Source of the DNA: Chamaecrista fasciculata
Lineage: Eukaryota > Streptophyta > Magnoliopsida > Fabales > Fabaceae
Direction: 5' to 3'
NCBI GenBank assembly: GCA_003254925.1
Contig: QANZ01043183.1
Coordinates: forward strand, 217,373-281,372
Length of the DNA: 64,000 nt
Shown: positions 57,801 to 64,000 of the stretch, piece by piece
How positions within the stretch are numbered: the first letter of the stretch is position 1
Layout of the letters: every line of letters starts with the position of its first letter
Program-made: the position numbers and the translations under genes
The notes under the pieces: model-generated
Seen by the model: the letters and a program-made list of their open reading frames with translations, nothing else
What the model was told of the DNA's origin: nothing
The model's database searches: none

Positions 57801-58875
57801 AGAAGTTCGAGTCGGTCATGGTTCAACAAGGCTACAAGAAGACTACTTCTGATCATTGTGTTTTTGTGCAAAAGTTTTCTGACAATGATTTCATCATATT
57901 GTTGCTATATGTTGATGATATGCTCATTGTAGGTCCGAATTCTTTGAGAATTCAGAATTTGAAGGGAGAGTTGAGCAAGTCGTTTGCTATGAAAGATTTG
58001 GGACTAGCAAAGCAGATTCTTGGCATAAGAATCACTCGTGACAGGAAATGTAAGAAGTTATGGCTTTCGCAGAAGAAGTACATTGAGAAGGTACTACAAC
58101 AGTTCAATATGGCTAAGGCCAAAGCTGTGAGTACACCGCTTCCTACATCTCTCAAATTAAGTGTGAAACAGTCTCCTAATGAGCAAGATGAAGAATACTT
58201 GCAAAAGGTGCCTTATGCTTCAGCTGTAGGGAATTTGATGTATGCTATGGTTTGTACAAGGTCAGATTTAGCTCATGCAGTTGATGTAGTTAGCAGATTT
58301 CATTCTAATCCAGGAAAAGAGCATTGGAATGTAGTGAAGTGGATTTTGAGATATCTTCGGGGCACTTCTAGTTTAAAGTTGTGTTTTGGGACTGAAAAAC
58401 CTATTCTATGTGGTTATACAGATTCTGATATGGCTGGAGATGTTGATTCTAGAAGGTCTACTTCTGGCTATTTGGTTACCTTTTCAGGGGAGCTGTATCA
58501 TGGCAATTCAGGTTGCAAAAGTGCATTGCTCTATCTACTACAGAAGCTGAGTTCATTGCAGCTACTGAAGCATGCAAGGAGTTACTGTGGATGAAGAAGT
58601 TCTTAAACGAACTTGGGTTTACATAGAATAGGTATGTATTGCTTTGTGATAGTCAGAGTGTTATTCACCTTAGTAAGAATCCTACTTTCCATGGTAAGTC
58701 AAAGCATATTGATGTGAGGTACCATTAGATTCGTGATGTTCTGGATTCTAAGTCTGTTGAGCTAGAAAAGGTACATACTGATGATAATGGTGCAGATATG
58801 TGTACAAAGGCTCTACCGAGAATGAAGTTTGAATCATGTAGATTGGTTGCCGGTTTGGCAATTTCTTCCACATAG
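54899..58875 (+). pseudogene. copia gag-pol, broken by frameshifts and stops
   Basis: Capsid region from 54899, shifted by one base near 54990. The zinc knuckle (CHYCGKTGHIKKYC) is at about 55590-55632. The protease motif LDSGA is at about 55782-55796, followed by a frame change near 55895. GAG-pre-integrase and integrase occupy 56150-56900, with a frame break near 56430 and stops at 56649-56651 and about 56692. The core RSDNGGEY is still readable. RT spans about 57330-58200 with a break near 57540 and YVDDM intact. RNase H spans about 58400-58800 with a break near 58490 and a stop near 58624. At least seven lesions make it non-functional. It was originally one polyprotein, as usual for plant copia. 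Confidence 0.92.
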
Positions 58876-58892
58876 TCGTGAAGGGGGAGAAT

Positions 58893-59763
58893 TGTTGGGT
58901 ATTTGGGTTCCCTCCTATGTGGTAAAACCCAATCTTTTGAAGCCCACTTGCTTAAACCCATTAGGGATATTATTGTATTTTCACTTTGGCAAGCTGATGG
59001 AACATGAGAAACCCTAGAGCAGAAAAATTTGAAGTGAGAAACAATCACATTTTGTACACAAGCAAAAGAGAGGAGTTTTTATCATTTTTCAGATTTGACG
59101 TTGCCTCACATTTTCGGCGATCGGACAGTGATCGGAACTCCGATCAGGCTGAAATTTTTTTGGAAAGTAGCTGACATATTGTTCTTCATTTTGAACGGTG
59201 GAGATCAGTTTTGAAGGTTTGAGAGGTGGTGTTTTTGGTGAAGAATCGGACTGATTTTTCTGGGCATTTCAGCACCATCGTGTCTCATCGTTTTCAACGA
59301 TTGGCTTTTCATCCGGTGTCCGATCGAGCTGATTTTTGGTGAGCATGTTCGTGACTCTCTATTCTTCATTCTGAACGGTGGAGATTGTATTTGGACGGTT
59401 AGAACGTTGTTAGTTTTGATTTTAATCACATCTTATCTCTCTTGTTTAACTCTAGTTCGTTTTTGGAGTTTGTTTGTGATTGAGAGATCATTTGGTTCAC
59501 TTGTGGCTTGCTGATTGTTTGTAAGACATTGTTGGTGATAGTGGATTTCATTTTCTGGACTAGGTCCCGTGGTTTTTATCCTTCACATTGGAGGAGTTTT
59601 TACCACGTTAAATAATTCCCGGTGTTCTTATTTTTGTGCATTTTGTTGTTGTTGTTGCTGCTGTGCATTTTTGCTCTTCATTGCTCCTATTAGGTTCATT
59701 CAAGTGGGGAAGATTTATTTTATAGTGCTTTAGTTGATTGGCATTATTGTTGTCTTCCCAACA
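58893..59763 (+). repeat. Right (3') LTR
   Basis: 871 bp, TGTTGGGTATTTGGG...CTTCCCAACA, directly after the polypurine tract. It contains CCTCCTATGTGG near its start, which both other LTRs lack. Confidence 0.92.
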
Positions 59764-59768
59764 CAAAG

Positions 59769-60086
59769 TACAATATAGTTTTGATAAATAAAATTCTTTA
59801 AGTATGATGTTAGTTTGAACTAAATTTATGAATATAAAAGACTATGTAGAGACAAATTAAAATCTAATTAAATGATTGTCAATCAAATGATACCACTAGG
59901 TTTTTAAAAAAGAAAAAGATTAAATAAAATTTCTTATATTCTTTTTATATGATTTTTTTTACTTACAAGTTTGATTTACATTTTCTCTCTTATTTGATTA
60001 GTCATGCAAATAAATATATTTAATATTTTTTTTATCATGATTAATCATGCATAAAATTTTAGTTACATGTTAAATATTGATTAAAT
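59769..60086. other. Spacer between copia element and hAT element
   Basis: AT-rich, with no gene or repeat ends seen. Confidence 0.5.
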
Positions 60087-60748
60087 CACTTTACTAGGGG
60101 TGTTCGTTGGGCGGTTATGAACAAGATTTTTAACCGAACCACCCACATCGGTTTGAAGTAATTCTTAACTAAGCGGTTAAAAATAATTTGTTTTACCAAA
60201 CCAAACCAAACCAATAAATAGGCGGTTTGGGCGGTTGGTTTGAGAGGTTAACGAACTTGTTAGTTGTTTTTATTAATTAATTATAAAATTAGAAAGAAAA
60301 AAAATAATGTTTTGGAGTATTAAATCTAATTTATAGAATAGATAAAAAATAATGATAAAATAAGATTAGAGATTTGAGAGGATAAAATTGTATGACGAAA
60401 AATAGTAGTTAGTCATTGTCTAAGATAATTTTTTTTTTTATGATTCAATAAGATAATATAATAAAAAATATAATAAAATCAAATGATGATAAAAAATTAA
60501 TAGTTTTTTTATTAAATGTAATCACATATAACACAATATAAATAAAAATAACTATATATAAATACTAGCGGTCGATTCGGTTAATTGTATGTCTAAATTG
60601 TTAACCGAACCAAACAATTCAATTTTAATGCATTTTTAACCAAACCAAACCGCTCATATAATCGGCTTAGTTCGGTTTTGCTTCGGTTCGGTTTGGTTTG
60701 GTTTGGTCAAATTGATTTGGTTCGGTTTTGAACACCCCTACACTTTAC
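60087..60748. mobile_element. 646-bp hAT-type element, 8-bp target duplication
   Basis: Element 60095-60740 with ends TAGGGGTGTTCG...GAACACCCCTA and an exact duplication, cactttac, at 60087-60094 and 60741-60748. Subterminal regions carry CCAAACC/GGTTTGG repeats in inverted arrangement. The interior is AT-rich without a transposase. Its ends are related to those of the element at 34195. Confidence 0.9.
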
Positions 60749-61692
60749 ACTAAAAATATAAGAAATAAGTTAGTCTAAGATGCAAAGTTTGATTCTTGAC
60801 ATGTGATGCAAATGCTGATGTGACATAATTATAGCCATAGATGTAATTTATTGTTGAAAAATAATAAAAAAATATTTTTTTAATCAATCACAACTGTGTA
60901 TGGAGTCACACCAATAGTTACATACAACTAACATAAGAAATTAGGTCTTGCCTTAAAAAAGAATTAAATTAATTAGGAAAAAGCAATATGGGCATGCATG
61001 ATGAGTGAGATAACTTTATAGATATAAGCATGGGATGATCACCTTAATAATTCATAGAATAACAATGTTGTCATCTTGTAGTGATCCGTTTGTGAAGACA
61101 GCCGTTAGACAACTCATCAGTGAAACCCAACAACATAACTGGAATTCTGCACCACTGTTTGTCGTTTAATTTCCTTTTTATATCACACCTATACTCCGAT
61201 ACATACTTAATTAATATATATTTAGTGAATAATTACTTCGTAACTAGCAATGCAAGGGTGTTAAGAGTTTAAATTAATTAAAGTTGTACAATGGGGGGAT
61301 CGTATAAACAGAGTAAAGGGCTACACATTTGAGACAAAAGTATAGTGGCCTCAATCATACTTATCTTACTGCAAAGTGCAAAGTCATCCATACAATTATC
61401 TTTGATATAAATATATATTTCTTTTGTTTCCTTTTTCCTTTGTTTTCAAGTTTGAGAACATCAAACATGTTTTCTGGAATGTCGTCTTCTGCAAAAACGA
61501 TGTATATATATTTTTTAATTTTTACTTTTTGCCGACCCATTATTATTATGAGATTAATTAACAAGCACACTGCACATATACGGAGGGAGATCGAGAGGTT
61601 ACGTTAGATGAGTTGGGTCAAAGATATTGGTGTAATTGGATGAGTGAGTCACGCAGAAAGTCAGAAAACCGTCATGTCAGCTTTAGAGAGAA

Positions 61693-61723
<31 letters not shown>

Positions 61724-63300
61724 ACAGTGCATTAATTCAGGAAAAGATGGAAGAGAATGAGGAAAACAAAGAAGAAATTCACAAAATCCACAAGGCAATG
61801 CTTGCGAATTGACAACTCAATTGCTTTAAACATTCAAAACTGACATTTTCGTTATTTGACCAAATGGCCATTTGTTCAATTCTCCCTAGTTTATTTAGGT
61901 CAAAACCTCAAGTTGATCCTAAATCATGGAATAGATTTCAAATACCTTTTAACTTCTAATTGTTTTTTTAAAATTAGTTTTACATATTTTCATAATTTCT
62001 CAAATTAGTACCGAATTGTTGAATATGGTCATAATGTTATATTTTTCTTGTTTTAAATTTGAATGCAACAGATCTAGAGTTATGACTTATGAATTACTTT
62101 TAACAAGTATTTTCTTTATCCATTTGAGATCGTTAAGAAACAATGCTAAATCGAGTCCTAAAAGTGTGTTATTCATTTCATAATCAAACAAATGAAATTT
62201 GTCATATATCTCGTTTCAAGCTTGAATATTACGCTTTTGAAACAGTGTAAACTCTTGAAGAGTTATTTATTTATCTAATTGAAACTGTTAGTAAATAAGA
62301 TCAAATCACGTATCTAAAATAGGTTTCAGACTATATTTCTAAACTTTTTCACTTTTAATCCTGAGAATACTTTCAAGACATAATTTAAACTCATTAGCTA
62401 AATAAAGAAAACTCATCTCAATATTTTTTCTTACTAACAACCATTCAAGATTTGGGCTTGCGCATGGTCCGGATGAGTGGATCTAAATTGAGCCCAATTT
62501 TTCCGAGTCACTTTTGCTGCCGGTCCAGTCAACTTCAGCTATTTATTGTTTTATGGTTTTTCTTCCTAATCTTGAAATAACAAGACTTTTGGGCTTTGCT
62601 TTTTCGGCCTGAAGACTTTTGGGCTTTGTTGAACACTTGAATTAACTCTTGCAGCGTGAGTGTGTCTGTGTGTGTTTAAGTCTACAAAGCATATCTGACC
62701 AAAAAAAAAAAGTCTACAGAGCATAAATAATTGAAGAAGCCAGATTTGGCGATGTTGATGCTTAAACTTACCGTGGATTTAGATGTTTTGCTTGTGCTAT
62801 GATATTCAATCATTTACTCTCCGCTTCTCATAAAAGATTTCCAACTTTTGAAATTATAGACACTTCATGATCATGATTTGGGTAAGCATTTGGAATGGAA
62901 GACTAAATGAAGCAACGAAACATTGCATACATTTTCAGGCGAAACCCAAAAAAAAAAAAAAAAAAAAAACGTTGCATACATTTTAAGTTATACAGGTGAT
63001 TCTAATTTAGTTGGGAAGTTCCTTTTTAACCATCATGCCGAGAGAAGACAGAAGTTACCTCAATTTAGAAAAACTTAGAAAAAAACCATATGAAATCCAA
63101 AATAGTTAACAGTAAAGAAAGAAAAAGTAGGTCTTCCCCTGAATTAATTTAAGGCCAGCCTTTTCCAAAAGATTCTACTTACCGCTTGGTAAGAACAATA
63201 AAATCTAGGAAGAAAATGTTAATTTTCGCCATATGGCGGCAGCCTAGTGTTCAGATTTATCTTTCGATCACTAGAATTAAGTCAATTAACTGTATGAATT
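60749..63300. other. Intergenic, with microsatellites and retroposon traces
   Basis: No gene is supported. An (AT)13 run lies at 61695-61720. 61910-62400 is a relative of the repeat at 50900-51310. 62923-62984 is a tiny poly(A) retroposon (own entry). The small frames at 61329-61607 and on the opposite strand have no protein features. Confidence 0.5.
62923..62984 (+). mobile_element. Minimal poly(A) retroposon with 13-bp target duplication
   Basis: The 13-bp sequence ttgcatacatttt occurs at 62923-62935 and 62972-62984. Between them are only CAGGCGAAACCC, 22 A's and CG. A direct repeat bracketing a poly(A) tail is the mark of LINE-machinery insertion. The body is almost entirely 5'-truncated, so the source RNA cannot be identified. 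Confidence 0.7.
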
Positions 63301-63646
63301 CATCAGTCGCAATTCCAACTAAATAATGATTCACAGCAAAACACCGTAGATATAGATGCAGAGATCTGCTTTTCGTTTAGTCTATTCAGACTCGCTTTTT
63401 TCGTCCGCCAAATCTAATCTCTTCATATTCTCAAAATCTTGTGCCTATATCTTCGTTTCTGATTTTCCATTTTCCTGTGGGTCTCCCTCACCTTTCTATC
63501 TCTCTTCAAACATTGTCCATTCTAGATTTGTTGATTATTTCAACCAAGTAAAGATCTCTTCCGCGAGTGTGTAAAATGCGCTACCCTTCAAATCTAAGAG
63601 CGATATCGTTTGCATCTTGACGGGATCGTGGGATTGATTAGCTGCT
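63301..63646 (+). promoter_or_regulatory. Probable 5' leader/promoter of the gene starting at 63647
   Basis: CT-rich sequence (TCTATCTCTCTTC near 63497) typical of a plant 5' UTR. The open frame at 63356-63574 stops before the gene's start and is probably leader read-through. Confidence 0.4.
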
Positions 63647-64000
63647 ATGGGTTCGAACCACTCCGCACATGTCGTGGAAGAGAGCGAGGAGGAACAGGAA
63701 GAAGACGATGATGAGAGGAATATCAACGGCGAGAGGGGGAGGTCGGAATCGGATAATCATTTGTTGAAGAAGGTTTTGGAGCAAGAGCCGGAGATGCTAC
63801 CGTGCCATGCATCGGCATCGCCACTGTCACCGCAGCTTTCTTCCTTGGGAACGCCGCGGCTAGGGCCGTCCATCAAGGTGTGGGATCCTTACAATGTTCT
63901 AGCTCCGCCGCCGCCTCTGCCGCCTCCACCGCCGGCGGTTTTCTCAAGGAGCTTCTCTGCGAACGCAATGGATGACGACCAGACGGTGACGGAGGTGTTT
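63647..64000 (+). CDS. N-terminal part of a histidine phosphatase (phosphoglycerate mutase-like) family protein, cut by window end
   Basis: 118 codons are open to the window edge from the ATG at 63647. The N-terminus MGSNHSAHV fits N-myristoylation (Gly2, Ser6) and is followed by an acidic stretch (about residues 11-23). Then come a Pro-rich segment (PPPPLPPPPPAV near 95-105) and SRSFSANAMDDDQTVTEVF at the very end. In plant phosphoglycerate mutase-like proteins a segment of this kind directly precedes the catalytic RHG-type motif, which would lie just past 64000. The family call therefore rests on resemblance of the N-terminal region and not on a visible active site. GC content is clearly higher than in the surrounding DNA, as expected for a first exon. 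Confidence 0.6.
   Translation, partial: MGSNHSAHVVEESEEEQEEDDDERNINGERGRSESDNHLLKKVLEQEPEMLPCHASASPLSPQLSSLGTPRLGPSIKVWDPYNVLAPPPPLPPPPPAVFSRSFSANAMDDDQTVTEVF

Larger units (their letters stand above)
52584..59768 (+). mobile_element. Degenerate Ty1/copia LTR retrotransposon with three LTRs
   Basis: Outer LTRs 52589-53456 and 58893-59763 are bordered by an exact 5-bp duplication, caaag, at 52584-52588 and 59764-59768, so they bound one insertion. A third LTR lies inside at 53981-54840. Primer-binding sites (TGGTATCAGAGC, complementary to initiator-Met tRNA) follow the first and middle LTRs at 53460 and 54844. A polypurine tract AAGGGGGAGAAT at 58881-58892 precedes the last LTR. The order gag, protease, integrase, RT, RNase H identifies copia. 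An N at 53980 and a piece of a different LTR at 53639-53979 show that the left part is misjoined or nested. Confidence 0.93.

Noticed and set aside
1..64000. A new multi-gene system or gene cluster
   Set aside because: The six genes are ordinary single plant genes of unrelated pathways with their own promoters. I found no co-ordinated cluster, CRISPR array or phage-like module.

Overview
This is AT-rich nuclear DNA from a dicot-type flowering plant. The evidence is GT-AG introns in long split genes, a DYW-class PPR gene, a plastid-type aspartate kinase, an ICE1/SCREAM-type bHLH gene, a decayed Ty1/copia retrotransposon, and many short inverted-repeat elements. I cannot name the species. No bacterial-type operon, CRISPR array or intact viral genome is visible. 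Layout: 1-2.6 kb holds two foldback elements in a row, the first with telomere-like CCCTAAA blocks in its arms. 3.66-4.44 kb holds a duplicated, broken piece of the neighbouring alpha-mannosidase gene and a 56-nt U2 snRNA remnant. 4.74-18.0 kb (+) is a complete acid alpha-mannosidase gene that I resolve into 29 coding exons (1019 aa). 19.5-21.9 kb (+) is an intronless 814-aa PPR-DYW gene. 24.47-29.34 kb (-) is a plastid aspartate kinase in 13 coding exons (565 aa) with one GC-AG intron. 29.9-35.4 kb is repeat-rich: a foldback element, a tandem 634-bp duplication, a hAT-type element and a SINE. 36.0-39.46 kb (-) is an ICE1/SCREAM-like bHLH gene in 4 coding exons (536 aa). 40.7-44.6 kb is a MITE field, including a Stowaway-like element apparently split by a small Helitron-like element. 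45.95-49.22 kb (-) is a short-chain dehydrogenase gene whose first two tiny exons lie 2.2 kb upstream of the obvious reading frame (300 aa). 52.58-59.77 kb is a decayed copia element with three LTRs and an assembly join inside it. 60.1-60.7 kb is a second hAT-type element. From 63.65 kb (+) the window enters the first exon of a gene resembling plant histidine-phosphatase (phosphoglycerate mutase-like) proteins and ends inside it. The genes belong to unrelated pathways: glycan turnover, organelle RNA editing, lysine/threonine synthesis, stomatal/cold transcription control and secondary redox metabolism. They form no functional cluster. The most informative non-coding material is the transposon record: many elements have target-site duplications that can be read directly, which fixes their ends and superfamily. 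Four single N positions occur (8771, 22166, 24227, 53980), and at least two of them mark contig joins that distort the local sequence.
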